Positions 1 through 12,800 of a stretch of DNA of 64,000 bases are shown one piece after another. Within the stretch, counting starts at the first letter, position 1, and every line of letters begins with the position of its first letter. Source of the DNA: Agaricus subrufescens (Eukaryota; Basidiomycota; Agaricomycetes; Agaricales; Agaricaceae). Under the pieces are notes generated by a model. It did no database searches and was not told where the DNA came from. It saw only the letters and a program-made list of their open reading frames with translations. Location of the stretch: NCBI GenBank assembly GCA_029945375.1, contig CM057064.1, positions 2,914,001-2,978,000 of the forward strand. The letters are read 5' to 3'. Made by a program: the position numbers and the translations under genes.

Positions 1-2121
1 TCTCGAAAATGAAGTCCGATTCGAGGTCAGTAACGGGACAAGGAAGGCCCCGAGTAGCTTTGAGGCCGTTGAGGATAGCACGACGAAGCCGGGTGGCTTG
101 CAGACTGTCCATCCCTGCTTCGAAAAAGTCGGCAGTGTCATCATTGATGGAAATAATAGCGGGGGTAACTTGGCCAACGTGGTTCCTAATAGCCGTTTTA
201 AGGGCTTCGCCACCGTCAACTGAGGGCAGAGGAAGGGGCGCGGCCTTCACATTCTCTGAACGCTCATAGGCTGCTTTGATATCTGCCTCGAATGCTATCC
301 AATTGGCTTTACGCAAGAGACTTCCTTTGTCTGCACGTAGAAGTTGTTTTTCGCTGTCTTGCTTCGCGAAAACTATCATTTCACGGGTGACCTTCCCATG
401 TGCATCAACGAACGAGTTGCCCTTTTCGAGATAAGGGTCTATTGATACGCGAAGACTCTGGACGGCCTTGGGGTCATTGATATCAAACGGCGAATCAAAT
501 CTCAGCTCGACAATCAGACCAAGGGCTGTCTGACCGTTCCCGAAAGCAAGGACGTCCTTGACATCAGGGTGCGTACAGATCGTCTGTTCCAGGCTAGTGG
601 GTCGAACCTTCTCGCCAGTGGCAAGGACAATCAGATCATCGGCTCGGCCCAATATTTTGAATTGGTTCTTGTTCTGGGGGTGGGCCTGGAGGAGGTCTTG
701 GTTGATATGGTCTTCAGACCAACCAGGGGCGCGGCCGACAAGATGGTAGCCGTCACCGCCGTTCTCCGAAGGAAGGAATCTCAGGCCAGTGTCACTACGT
801 GGCATCAAATAATGCCAGTCGTGTCCAGGAGGTACGCGTTCTATAGGTGTGATGCAACCTATCTCAGTAGTACCTGCAGGAAGAATGTCAGTTGTGTTTT
901 TATTTGCGTCACCCGTACAAAGTCAACTTACCCCAGTGATTCAGGAGGCTGACACCACTAGCTACCAATTCATCGCCAACCGAGTCTTTCAATGCAGCGC
1001 CACCGATGACTACATATTCAAGTTCTTGGAGCGCTTTCAGTCCAACTCCATCCGGCAGGTTTCGTACGTCCTCGAGGATGGAAGGGACAGTGAGCATGTA
1101 TCGGGCCCCCGTCGCTTTCAACATAGCAAGAGCGCTCTTCCCAGTTGGTATAGTTGCCGCAGGGGGCATGACGAATGGCATACCTATCCCTAGCGAAAGT
1201 GAAGGAGCCATTAGGCCAAATCCCTGGGATCGATGATGAGAATGGTAACGAACTACAGAAGCTGGGCATATACGTACATGATAGAGTGGTAGAGTGGTGA
1301 CTTGATAGTTGAATGGCTCGCTTTGTTCTGGAATACGGTGGCAGGCGGGGTAGAGAAGAGGGTACAACTGACTGTGCCCAATGGGTTTGGGCAGACCGGT
1401 TGTACCAGAGGAATGCATGATGAAAGCGCTAGTATCAGAAGATTCAAATTTCGCACATCTCGGCGGAGTGGGATATCCAGCTATAGCGCCTGTTGGTCGA
1501 AGGAAGCTTTCATAACCGACAGTTTCAACGATCTTTGGGTATATGAAGCCCTCAGGCTGTTCTTCTTCGTATAGTCGGATAGTTTCATGGATCGCATGAG
1601 ACACTTGACTGGAGATGAGTACAGCACTGGGGTTGGTACTCTTCAAGAGATGCAAAATAGCAACGGGAGTTAAGCGAGCGGATATTTGGAGTACCTGAAT
1701 GGAAATACGTAAATGTGCTGTATACCGGGGAGAAAAAGAGAACAGGTATGAAACGATGACTGACCGGAGCTCCAATCCTCAGTAAAGCACACATGTAGAT
1801 GTAGAGGGTGATGTCGCTGCCGCAGAGGAGTGCTACAGGGGGGATCTTGGCATCTTGCTCGGTTCGCCCGGTCGTTGCCCCTACGCCTACGAGCCACGCA
1901 GCGGCGCGTTCAACAGCAGAGGCTAATTGAGAGAAAGTGATTATGCAAGGATTGGTGGGGTCATTCGCGCGAAGCTGCTGGCCAAAAATGTGGTTGGGGT
2001 TGTGTTGAGCGGCGAATTCTACAAGGTCGGGGAGGGTGTTGATTCCATCGGGGCGGTCGTTACCGTAGCCAAGGTTGACGTGAGGTCGAACAAACTTATT
2101 TCCAGATACGGCGGAGGACAT
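1..2121 (-). CDS. NRPS-like adenylate-forming reductase, N-terminal part (truncated by window edge)
   Basis: The gene starts at the ATG complement at 2119-2121 and runs off the left edge. The adenylation domain is seen first: core motif HSSGTTGLPKP near 1420, then SILEDVRNLP, VVIGGAALKD, HWGTTEIG across a short intron near 915-935, and LGRADDLIV with a following GEK near 610-650. A phosphopantetheine carrier site follows, FFEAGMDSLQA at about 100-135 (Ser is the attachment residue). At least two introns are visible: one near 1700-1770 joining GAP to VLQISARL, and one near 915-935. In fungi this A-T arrangement is normally followed by a C-terminal NAD(P)-binding thioester reductase that releases an aldehyde from an activated carboxylic acid. 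That part would lie outside the window, so the reductase is expected but not seen. Substrate is unknown. An alternative is an A-T protein with another terminal domain. Confidence 0.85.
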
Positions 2122-3691
2122 TAGAACAGATGAGATGGATAATGGTCAACTACAGGCGGGGGTCCTTATATGCTGCATTTTTCTGCAGGGGAAGCTTTCT
2201 TCGCGCCACCGCAACAGATGCGGCGTAGCCGGAGATACCGAAAACGACAACTCCGAAGGCATATCTCCAATATCCCGAGTCGCTGCTTGACCCTTAGTAG
2301 GATCTGTGGTGGGGCAAAGTGTAAGTCAGAGCTTGCTTTCGGAATCCCTATTTTTGCATTACTCACAGGTGATTGATCTTTATCCGTATTTGGCTTAGAT
2401 TACGTATCAATACTGGCACCTAACCTGATCTCAAAGTATAATGACCGGCGCTGATAATACCGGTGTAGATGGCGCCGTGCGTGGTGTGCTACAAGAACTG
2501 TAGGGTTCACGGAGGGTCAACGACATGATGGTACGAGATATTCCCGATTGCTAATAATAATTTTGCGGCAGTGGCGAGAATGAAGGCGCAGTTGTCAATC
2601 CCGAGACGTGAGCAAGCGGTAAGAATCTGTGGCGAATTCCTGTTTTTTTGCAGAGGTACCTTAAGCAATTCGTGAAGGTTACACTCCACGGAGATTTCGA
2701 AAAATCTATCAGTCCAATAAGCTCATTCCATTCTTATAGTTATTTTGAGTATCGTCGCCATCCTACCCGGTCGTTCTTCCAACCCAAACTACATATGAAA
2801 CGGCTCTGAAGTTGTTCGACGTTCTTTTAATAATTTCCGACTCGGATCGTGGATTTCGATGCAATGGCGAGATGTTCACGTGAAGAGCAACCGATTGATT
2901 TTGTATCCTGGTATCCCTTCGTTCGGCCAGCACAACATCTTTGGACTGAAATCAACAAGGATAAATCGTAGTTGGGCAACGTGAACTGCCGCTAATAATT
3001 GCTCAGTCAATTCTGGACAGTCGATTGGCAGCTGTTATGAAAGGCGCGAACTCAGGCTACACGAATAGGTGATGTCTTAAAATATAATGACTCTGACCCT
3101 GATTCAAAATCTCCAAAAGCGGAGTAAGCTAATACTTAGTATGGGTCGAAGTCGTGGCAATCTTCTCCCGAAGTCCACCACGGGTAATCACTTTTGAATG
3201 CCGACGGTCCCTACAAGGTATCCACTCGACAAGTTATCTAGTGGCATTGCTCTTCTATCGGATAAACAAGATGAGTGAGTCTTGGACATGGTACAACTTA
3301 GGATGTTGCTCATGCCACCGGACTCATTAGATCGTAGGCGGTTCATGACAGAGCAACTAATGATGGATTACGCTGAGTTGCCACCGTAATTGGTCGAAAG
3401 ATAGTGTGTTCAAGAGATAAATGATATTTTGATATATGAGGTATGTGAAACATTATTATTACATGCAAACAGTGAAAATGAGTAAGTGTTCGTAGGTAAT
3501 TTCATATCGAAGCCAGACAGACTTCTGAACAGTCATTTTTCATCCCCAAACGTTCTGTGCATCTTTCATGTACTTCGCCATGCGTATGGTCCTGTTACCA
3601 TAACCGGAAACCAGTGCCCGCGATGAACAACGCACTTTTGTCACAATCATATAAACAGCCTCTCTACATCCCCCCAAGTTCTTCAGCTACG
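2122..3691. other. Intergenic stretch with an imperfect palindrome
   Basis: No gene was recognised between the start of the NRPS-like gene and the end of the antiporter. It should contain the promoter of the minus-strand NRPS-like gene and the 3' end of the antiporter. A degenerate inverted repeat lies at about 2200-2345. Confidence 0.5.
2200..2345. repeat. Imperfect inverted repeat (about 145 bp)
   Basis: The left arm contains CTTTCTTCGCGCCACCGC and the right arm, read on the other strand, contains ACACTTTGCCCCACCACA. The inner parts share GGAGATA/TATCTCC. Reading frames on both strands therefore give similar peptides (FFAPPQ on plus, HFAPPQ on minus). The arms are clearly diverged. It may be an old foldback element, but no flanking duplication was identified. 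Confidence 0.4.
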
Positions 3692-6584
3692 TTACCCCGC
3701 TCCCTTCGAACTCCCACTATCTGTTTTCTCAACGCCACGAGGTGTCGTAGAATTCGTAGAAGGCGAAACAACGTCATTCATTATCCTCGAACCTCGGGCA
3801 CTCTGGCTGCCACTTTCTTCGAGGTCGTCGGCGAATCTCACACTGCGAGCTGGTGAGGATTCTCTCGTTGGTAGTCGTGATGCTTCAGCTCGTATACTTT
3901 GTAATCGTTGATTGACCAAGGACAGATTCCTGGGCCCCATACCGGGACGAGGAACGCCAAGGTTGTTACTGTTCGTCGCGGCGCTACGCCCTCGCATTTC
4001 CGATCGATCCTCATTCTCGTGGGTGCGTCGATTGGGGTGTCCACTGATGGTTGATCGGCGGAGGGATACCCGTCTCCCTTTTCGACTGCTACCGAGTCCT
4101 CGCAAGCGCTTCTTCCCTTCAGCCTTATTCATACGATATGACTCATGAACAGAACTTGGACTATAGGGTGGTCGATCCGTATCAGTTGTATCGGATGCCC
4201 ACTCGTCTTCATCTTCGTCGGCTTCCTTTGCCATTGCCCGCGAGGTGGAGGATGCAGGAGATGAATCTTTCGAATTACTAGTCAAAGCCTTCCGTTTGGT
4301 CCGGGCGGTATTCCCTGTGCTCTGAATATCGAGGGTGGGTCTTTTCTGCTTCAGGTGCTCCCCATTTTTACTTCCCTGAGAGGGACGATGTCGAGTAATC
4401 AAATTCGAAGTTGAAGTTCCGGCTTCGTCATTACTATCATCCAAAACTTCGACCTCGACCTAATCAATCGCGTCATCAAGGTTAGCCACAATTGAAAACT
4501 ATAATAAGGGTAATGCTCACGTCGGCACTATTGGTAGGGCCCTTTCTTCGTTCAATGATCCGATGATGGGGTTCGATCCATTCTGTGCGTATCTCGTCCC
4601 CATCAGGTACAACTTCCTCCGGGTAATCCTCCGGTCGTTCCCCGTCCACCTTGGTCTCTGCACTGCCCCCGTCCGTACCCGATCGCTGTTCATGTGACCC
4701 GATATCTTCTTGTTCATGCAAGTTCTCATTGGATGGCCCTGCCTCGCCCTTCTCCATCATATCGGCGTTGTCCCTGTTTATCACCACGTCCTCTGGTCGT
4801 AACACTCGACGAGTTTGGTTAGTCCAATCTGGAGCGGCTTCGCTTGTGTCTCTCCTGGACCAGGTAAGAGATACAGTGTGGACACGACGTCCAAGAGAAA
4901 ATGACGGAATCGAAAGGCCATGAATCGTGATGGAACAAAGAACCATGAACCCTACGATTGGTTGGATAGTCTGCTGGAGAATTTCTATTTGTTCGGTAGG
5001 CCGGACGCCTTGGCCGTCATGGCCGGTACGAAGAAGCTCAGCAGCGAGAGTAGATACGTACACAGCACCTAGGGAGTAGAAATTTCATTAGGCTTGGCGA
5101 CGCTTGTCACGTAAACGACTGACCAATGCCGATAGGCCCAAAATGGCCGACAAACAGAGACTCCCGAAATGTTTTGATATCGGGTATAAATTTGTAGAGG
5201 GCAATCAGAACCGGGAGGCGCCGTAGGATCAAAACAAGTATGGCAATGACGATCAGTCGCCAGACACTGAGAGTCAGCTCAGCGTCCTGAAACTTGTCGA
5301 ATGGCATCCAGGCTCCAACGAAGATGAACGCTGCGATGTTGAACAACAAATCAATGACGGAACTGAAGACAGCTTCTTCGGTTTGTTTGTTAAAGAAACC
5401 ATCCCAGGCGAAGGCAGCTCCACAACAAAAGGCAGCCAACAAGTCGTCTGACCCAAGTAAGGTGCAAATGCCTGATGTCAGAATCGCCAGGGAGATGTAC
5501 TGAGCGACATAAGAATGCCTGTCAATAAGATCATGGCGTTCACAGAATTTGATGAGATGGCGGAATGAGTAGCCTAGGAATGCGCCAATGACGATAGCCA
5601 TGATGATCTGATCTGAATTTCATCAGCACTCAGCACTAAGCCTACGAAGACTGGACGAGTACTCACATAACCATAGAAGTAGAAACCAATCACGAACAGC
5701 ATCCCCAGTGGTTCGGTCGAGTATCAAATAGAGTGAAATGAACAGAAAGGGGTAAGCTGCACCGTCATTGCAACCGCTCTCCGACGCTAAGAGATGACGG
5801 ATATGGGCAGGAACATGTTTATCAGCCCACTTACCACCGACGACAGCGGCAGCTAAGATTGGATCCGTAGGCGTTAAACATGCGGCGACAGCCAAACTCG
5901 AAAGGAAATTGAGTCCCGGAATGAAAGCATAGATGAGCCCGGCGCAGACAAACCAGCCCTTAGTTGCACGGAATCAATAACAGTAATGAAGGACCAAGGA
6001 ACTAGAAAGGGACTAACCCATGTCATAACGGGAACCAGGAGGAAGAAGAGACTCTTCCAGTGCTTCGCCATGTATTTTTTGGGCAACTCGACTCCGATGG
6101 CAAAAACGCCAATAACAAGGACAATACGAGAGAATTCGAGAGTTATAGCATTGCTGATATCAGTATCGCCATTGCCCCAGGAGTGTGGATCAAAGATATT
6201 GGCACAGAAAGGACCTGAGCGAAATCAGCTGTTAGGTGAAAAAATCCAGAGGCAAAGCTTCATTGACTTACCTATAATTACACCGAAAAGAAACGCTAGC
6301 AATGCTTCACCAATGTACAACTACTCTAATCGTGAGGCTTGGTATTTGTGTACGAAAAGGTTCACTTACGCGCTCTCGCAGCAGAAGCGAGAACATGCCA
6401 AACTGCACCCAGATTTAGCAAACGATGGGGACAAAAGAGGCAGACTTACCACAACAATGAAACCACCAAGACAGACATAGATGATATGGGGGATCGTGAC
6501 CTCCAACTGCAATCAACGAAGGGGTAAATGGCTCTTGCGGGGGACCTGATATAGGAGAGCTAGACATACAGGATGAAACACCAT
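3692..6584 (-). CDS. Na+(K+)/H+ antiporter, fungal NHA1/SOD2 type
   Basis: Plasma-membrane cation/proton exchanger of the CPA1 family, exporting Na+ or K+ in exchange for H+. Start chosen at ATG complement 6582-6584: MVFHP, spliced to LEVTIPHIIYVCLGG, matches the conserved beginning of fungal NHA1. The membrane domain continues as GEALLAFLFGVIIGP, GVELPKKYMAKHWKS, then TPTDPILAAAVVGGKW, ESGCNDGAAYPF and GSDDLLAAFCCGA, where the Asp pair is the expected ion-binding site. A last hydrophobic segment ends near GFMVLCSITIHGLS. A long hydrophilic, acidic then Ser/Arg-rich tail follows (about 3692-4900), joined across an intron at about 4455-4520, as usual for fungal members whose tail is regulatory. 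About eight short introns break the membrane part. No inactivating change was seen. Exon ends were inferred by eye. Confidence 0.93.
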
Positions 6585-9500
6585 GACGTCTCTAGTGAAC
6601 CCGAGAGTATATTTCTGGCGGCCGGAAAGGGTCTTGAGGTTTCCGAGCTGAGAGAAAGGCGCCCTGCAACAACGATAGCAGCGAACGGGTGTTGTAAGAG
6701 CAACTCAGCGGGGTATGGTCTGGATGCCGGAATCCACGCCGAGCACTTATATACTCGTTCTCGGCGGAGTCTATTAATAGCTCAAGCACGTGCCGTGAAC
6801 TCTCCACTTCGACCACATACGGGGGTACTTTTGCATTCCAGGGTTCACAGCCAGTACAGCCACGCCGTCCAACATTTTCTGGGCATGCCTTAGCCACACA
6901 TCTGAGGGGAAAAACGATGTCCTATGTCCCACGCGACTACATCGATAATTTCATTCTGAAGTCTTCTTCTTTAAAGTTCAGGAGTACTGCTTTATCCTTG
7001 TCTTCAAGCGGTCGTCGCAGCCGTCGCTTACGCTGAGGATTCTCACAGCTTTCTTGGCAATACGCATTGGGTTACTAAAGTTCAAGATGAAAATTCAGTG
7101 TAACTAGCATACGGCACTGCTTACGGCTCCGCATCTTGTCACAGGTCAGGCTGCGGTGCCTCGTGTTCAACGCCGTCGTTCACTTAATTTCATCCTAACT
7201 AACACTGGGTGGCCGCCAAGTGCAGAGTATTCAGAACTTTGACACATACATAAGACTCATTTTTTCGGTTAGTCACTAGGTCCGAACCACAATTCCCTGG
7301 GGTTTCCAAATAGTCCCTTTTCTGATGCCTGTTATGACTTCCCAGAGATCTATGTCTGAGGTAAATCGACATCGCTTGCGCCGAAAATGTCAAACAATAC
7401 GAACAAATATATCCTTCCGTGGATTTCTAAGTATATAGACGTGCGTGGCTGAGCTTCTAGATTAAAACTTTCTGTTCCCCACAAATTGCTCATGGTCAGC
7501 ATGTCAATAATGTACCTAATAAGGAATTAACACATACCGGCCTCGTTATCACACGCTCACCGCTCGTTCCCCATCGATCCGCGCGCCCTCGACAGTTGAC
7601 ATGTAAACGGGTGAGGATCTGTTGCCGATCTCATTCATTAAGAGACCGATTATGTGGAACAGACTCCGGGGGTTTTAACCTTGGAACATCATCGTGCAGT
7701 AAACACCTGTGACAGTTTCTCATCGCCGTCACTATTTCATCATAGGCCTAACACTCGGTGAAGAAGACACTCGATGCGGGACAAAAAGGGGCCAACCAAT
7801 GGAGTGTGGATTCAAGACAAACCCAGAGTAGGATATTCGCTGACACCATTCTTTCTCCCCTCTCTGGTCCCCGATAAATCTGACTTCAATTATCAAATAC
7901 TTGATTTAATCTTCTCTTCTATCCGAGTCCATGGCCAACTGGAAGCCTTCGCTTTTGGTCACACTGTATACACAAAACAGTTGTCTGGAATTTTACCTCA
8001 TTCCAGAAGCGCAGGTAAGATACTCGTCATAGCCTTGAAAAAGGGTAATTTTACGAAGTGGTAATGTGTACCTGTGACTTTATGACCGCGATGCCATGAG
8101 AGATCACTTCTTGGTTTAAGGGTCTCCGTGGTTCTTTCTAACTTAGAAGTACTGCGCGATCCAAAACTTCAGAGATCAGAATGTTGTCAAAGATACCTTG
8201 TGATAATCTTGGTACATCTACCCGGAGCAACCTATTTCGCTGCTCAAACGACCATTCCAAGCCAATCCCAAGCCAGTTCCAAGTCAATGCCGTTATTCCC
8301 GCGGCTATCAAGCCCGACTACTTAACGAGTGATATCCACCTATTTCACTTATGTATTTATATAACCCTCACCGATCCATTGAGAATCTGTCTACAAACCA
8401 ATAGTCAGTCGTAAGCTACAACTGGAGAAGAAAGCACGTTTGAGGGAGAGTGAATTTCTACATTTGACCCTCATAATGATGTGTATCACTTCATTTGAAT
8501 ATTTGTACTTTAATATCAACGCATTTGCCATGAGTTGGGCTTCCTGATAGTACTTGAGGGTGCAGGGGTAATGTGTCGGAGGTTAGGCTTTTTTGGTCGG
8601 TGATGGCCTAGTTTGATAATACCTTGAGCCTGAATGCCAGAAAAAGTGATCTCCTTGATGGAGTGTATTAGTAGAGTGAAACTCCGCAGTCCTCTATCAA
8701 GGAGTTTCTTGAAGAGATAGTTATCTTAGTCAAATCTCCATGGAACAACAGGTTACCGGTGAGCAGAATAGTAGGAAAGGGCGCGAAGGGACTCAGATTA
8801 GAACGGGTCGTAGGCTCTTTTTCCAATAAATGTGATCAGCGGATCCCCATAAAGCCGTGCGGACTTATAACGGGTCAGTTTAAGCACCTTATCTATCTTT
8901 TGACTTGCTCTTGATTATGCGGTACCAAATTCGTGGGTTAAGAAGTTCCCGACGATGGAACTGAAGGGTCGATGAATTGACAGTGACACTATTTTTAAGT
9001 TGACTCTATCAATGGTTTCAAGGCGTCGTGCTCTACTGCAACTCTTAGGCTTATGCCGTAGCCGATGAGCGAGTTAGAATGCTTCCGATTACTCACAACT
9101 CCGCGATTGCTTGAATGGAAAGCTGTCCAATTAGACGGTTCCGGCGGAAAGAAGGAAGTTATATTTAGCACTACGGGGAGGGGACTCGGCCCAAGCCATG
9201 GAATTTCTAATATACGATTCTTCTCCGCACAGTGTGTATCTCCACAGTCATGCGCGAACACACATGCAGGACTCGTGGCGAAGATCCCATGGGGTTATTT
9301 AATTTGCCGCGGTGCAAATTCGAAAGTGGAAACACTCAGGGAATTGCTATTTCTCGATACGAATGATTTCACCGCCCGAGGATAGGCCACAAAGAAGTTG
9401 ATCTGGGACTCGGTAAAAAACACCCTAGGGTAAGACGTCTGATTTCATAGATTTAATGAGGCAGCGTTGACCGTGGAGACCGCCACCGTAGTCTCCGGAA

Positions 9501-9888
9501 GTGGCACAAACGTTCAAGATTCATCTTAATTACTGAGCGAACACAAAAAGATGAGTGGTGTCATCCCAGGGAACAAGACGGAATTCTCGAGTTCTACGCT
9601 GAAATCTTGCGCCAAAATGCAGCAGCTAGCGAAAACAACTCTTCCTCGCAGTTTAGTCAAACGAGCCTGGGAGGGCACACGGCAAAAGTAGAGCTTTGAT
9701 GGGAGCTCTAGTATCAGTAGACAAAGCACTCAAAAGTTGCAATAGAAATTCAGTGTGTGAATTTAGAGGAAAGAAATTGTTCAGCTCGAACGTGCTGCAT
9801 CCGCGTAACTACTGTAGCGGGATGATCGTGGGAACAAAGACAAAAATTGACATCAGAAATTGATGCGGCTAAGTCTCCCTCCGCCGCG
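6585..9888. other. Gene-poor stretch, no recognised gene
   Basis: About 3.3 kb upstream of both the antiporter (minus) and KRE33 (plus). Open frames at about 7774-8064, 8128-8325 and 9065-9385 show no motif, no signal peptide and no convincing splice partners. A 13-nt inverted repeat sits at 8651-8704. Confidence 0.5.
8651..8704. repeat. Short inverted repeat able to form a hairpin
   Basis: Left arm CTCCTTGATGGAG at 8651-8663 and right arm CTCTATCAAGGAG at 8692-8704 pair with one mismatch around a 28-nt loop. The loop holds a second small repeat (GGAG...CTCC). It is not next to a gene end, so a terminator role is not supported. Confidence 0.5.
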
Positions 9889-12800
9889 ATGCGTAAACAA
9901 CTCGATCCGCGAATACCAATTCTGATCAACAACGGCGTCAAGAAAAACCACAGATCCTTCATAGTTCTTGTCGGAGACAAGGGCAGAGACCAGGCAAGGC
10001 GGGAAACGATTCGAATGCTATTAACAGTGTGCTAACCGGCAAGTTTGTAGATTGTCAATCTTCACTACCTACTCTCGCAAGCTCGAGTATCTGCACGACC
10101 ATCTGTACTATGGTTTTATAAAAAGGAACTCGGCTTTACCAGTCATCGAAAAAAGCGCGAAGCAAAAATTAAACGGGATGTGAAACGGGGAATTCGGGAG
10201 CCCAACGAACAAAACCCATTCGAAATATTTGTAACAGTAACTGATATTCGATATACGTGCGTCTTCGATTCAAAAAGCAACACCATCTTGAGTTCATTCA
10301 TGTATAACCAGATATTATAAAGAGTCACATAAAATTCTTGGCAATACGTATGGCATGTGTATACTACAAGACTTTGAGGCCATCACGCCAAATCTACTCG
10401 CAAGGACCGTAGAGACTGTAGAAGGGGGAGGGTTGATTGTGTTATTACTGAAGACAATGTCTTCCTTGAAGCAATTGTATACTATGACCATGGTGCGCCC
10501 TCCCCTGTCTCCTCTTGACTATAATTTAAATGGCTCGTTCTAGGACGTGCATTCACGATATCGCACCTCGTCACACGACTCCGTCATAGCTCGCTTTAAC
10601 GAGCGCTTTATTCTCTCCCTCGGATCTTGTGATGATTGTCTCTTTCTCGATGACGAACTTAATGTCCTCCCGATATCCCGAGGCAAAGACATCACTCCAC
10701 TCTCAGACACTCCTGGAAAAGAACAAGAATTCTCTTCCGAACTCAAAAGTCTCAAAGACACCCTCTCCGACACTAGACCAGCTGGTGACCTCGTCAAATT
10801 GTCAAAGACAATTGATCAAGCAAAAGCCATACTGACGTTCATCGATGCTATTGCGGAAAAGACGCTGTCTTCCACTGTGACTCTGACTGCAGCTCGTGGA
10901 AGGGGGAAATCCGCTGCATTGGGCTTGGCTATGGCAGCCGCTCTCGCGCACGGCTATTCAAATATCTTTGTGACAAGTCCCAGCCCGGAGAACTTGAAGA
11001 CGTTGTTCGAATTCGTATTCAAGGGGCTGGATGTGTTGGGATATGAAGAACATTTAGACTACGATATTGCCCAGAGTACGAATCCCGAATTCAATAAGGC
11101 TATAGTCAGGGTGAACGTATTTAAGGATCATCGACAAACTATTCAAGTATGTGTATCCTTTCTATGCCCCAAGTGGCTCGGGCTCAATATAATACAGTAT
11201 ATACTACCTGAAGATGCTCACGTTTTGGGCCAAGCGGAACTCGTCGTCATTGACGAAGCGGCTGCAATTCCTCTTCCTCTCGTGCGGAACCTCTTAGGGC
11301 CGTACCTCGTGTTCATGGCCTCCACTATCAACGGTTATGAAGGAACCGGTCGCTCACTTTCCCTTAAACTCATTCAACAACTTCGCGAAAGCACCCGTCC
11401 ATCTCTAAAGAAAGACCTGGCCATCGGCGGTTCCAAGGACGATGATTCAACTACTACTACTACTACTGCGTCTTCCTCCAAAAAGCCACTTTCAAAGGCA
11501 CCCCCCAAATCCCGTACTCTCCGCGAAATCAAACTCGAGATTCCTATTCGTTATGCCAGCGGCGACAAAATTGAAAAGTGGCTGAACGGATTGTTATGCC
11601 TCGATGCCACGATCGTGCCAAAATCAATCGGTCAAGGATGCCCACATCCATCCCAATGTGAACTGTATTATGTCAACCGCGACACATTGTTCAGTTATCA
11701 TCCTGCTTCGGAGCTGTTCCTTCAAAGGATGATGGCTTTGTATGTTGCTTCGCATTATAAAAATCAGCCGAATGATTTACAGTTAATGTCTGATGCGCCT
11801 GCTCATCACCTATTCGTGCTTTTACCTCCATTAAAGGACGATAACGAGAGTGGAGATGGGGTGGCAAGTGCGACATATCTACCAGAACCCTTGGTTGTGA
11901 TACAAGTGGCTTTGGAAGGAAACATCAGCAAAAATGTTATTTTAGAAGGGTTAGGGAGAGGGTTGAGAGCAGGGGGTGATATGATACCTTGGTTAATCAG
12001 CCAGCAATTTCAGGAAACGAGGTTTGGAATGTTGAGCGGCGCAAGGGTGGTCAGGATTGCTTGTCATCCAGATTACGCCAGCGTGGGTACTCCAGTCCTC
12101 TCTGACGAATCTGGACCCTAACTAATATCTTAGATGGGCTACGGCTCTCGAGCACTACAAACCTTGAACTCGTTCTACAGTGGAGAATTTTTCAATCTTG
12201 ATGAGTCCAGTATAGCCCAATCGGAAAAACCATATTCCGACGCTTTGGTTAATGTTGATCCAGTATGTGTGGTATTTGAATCTGGGGCCAAAGCGGTACA
12301 TACCAAAACTGACTACAATGGCAGTCAGATTCTTTGTTAACTGAACAGCCCTCGATTCGAGCCGTTAACTCCATGCCTCCTTTGCTTCAAAAATTAACCG
12401 AACGCAAACCTGACAATTTAGATTACATAGGGGTGTCATATGGTTTGACTTCACCACTGCTCCGGTCTGCGTTGCAACCCCCTGTCGGCGAGTAGTGATG
12501 GCTAACTGCTATTTATAGATTTTGGAAACGCGCTGGTTATGTTCCTTTGTACCTCAGACAGACGCAAAGTGAATTAACTGGAGAGCATACATGTGTTATG
12601 GTTCGAGGCTTGAACAGTTCGGCCGAATCTGAACTGGAATGGCTGAGCGAATTTACCAAAGGTCAGCTTTTCCCCTTTTAGCTTCTGTTGATGACCCACC
12701 TGACGTTCCGCCTGACATTCTGATAGACTTCCGCCGACGCTTTGTAGCTCTCCTGTCTTACAAGTTTCGCGAATTCGGGAGTGTCACAGCCCTGAGCGTT

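Noticed and set aside
909..1269. Short frames on both strands inside the NRPS-like gene
   Set aside because: They overlap the conserved adenylation motifs in another frame and have no support.
6592..6897. 101-codon minus-strand frame upstream of the antiporter
   Set aside because: It overlaps the promoter side of the antiporter start, has no motif, and the antiporter start at 6584 matches the family N-terminus.
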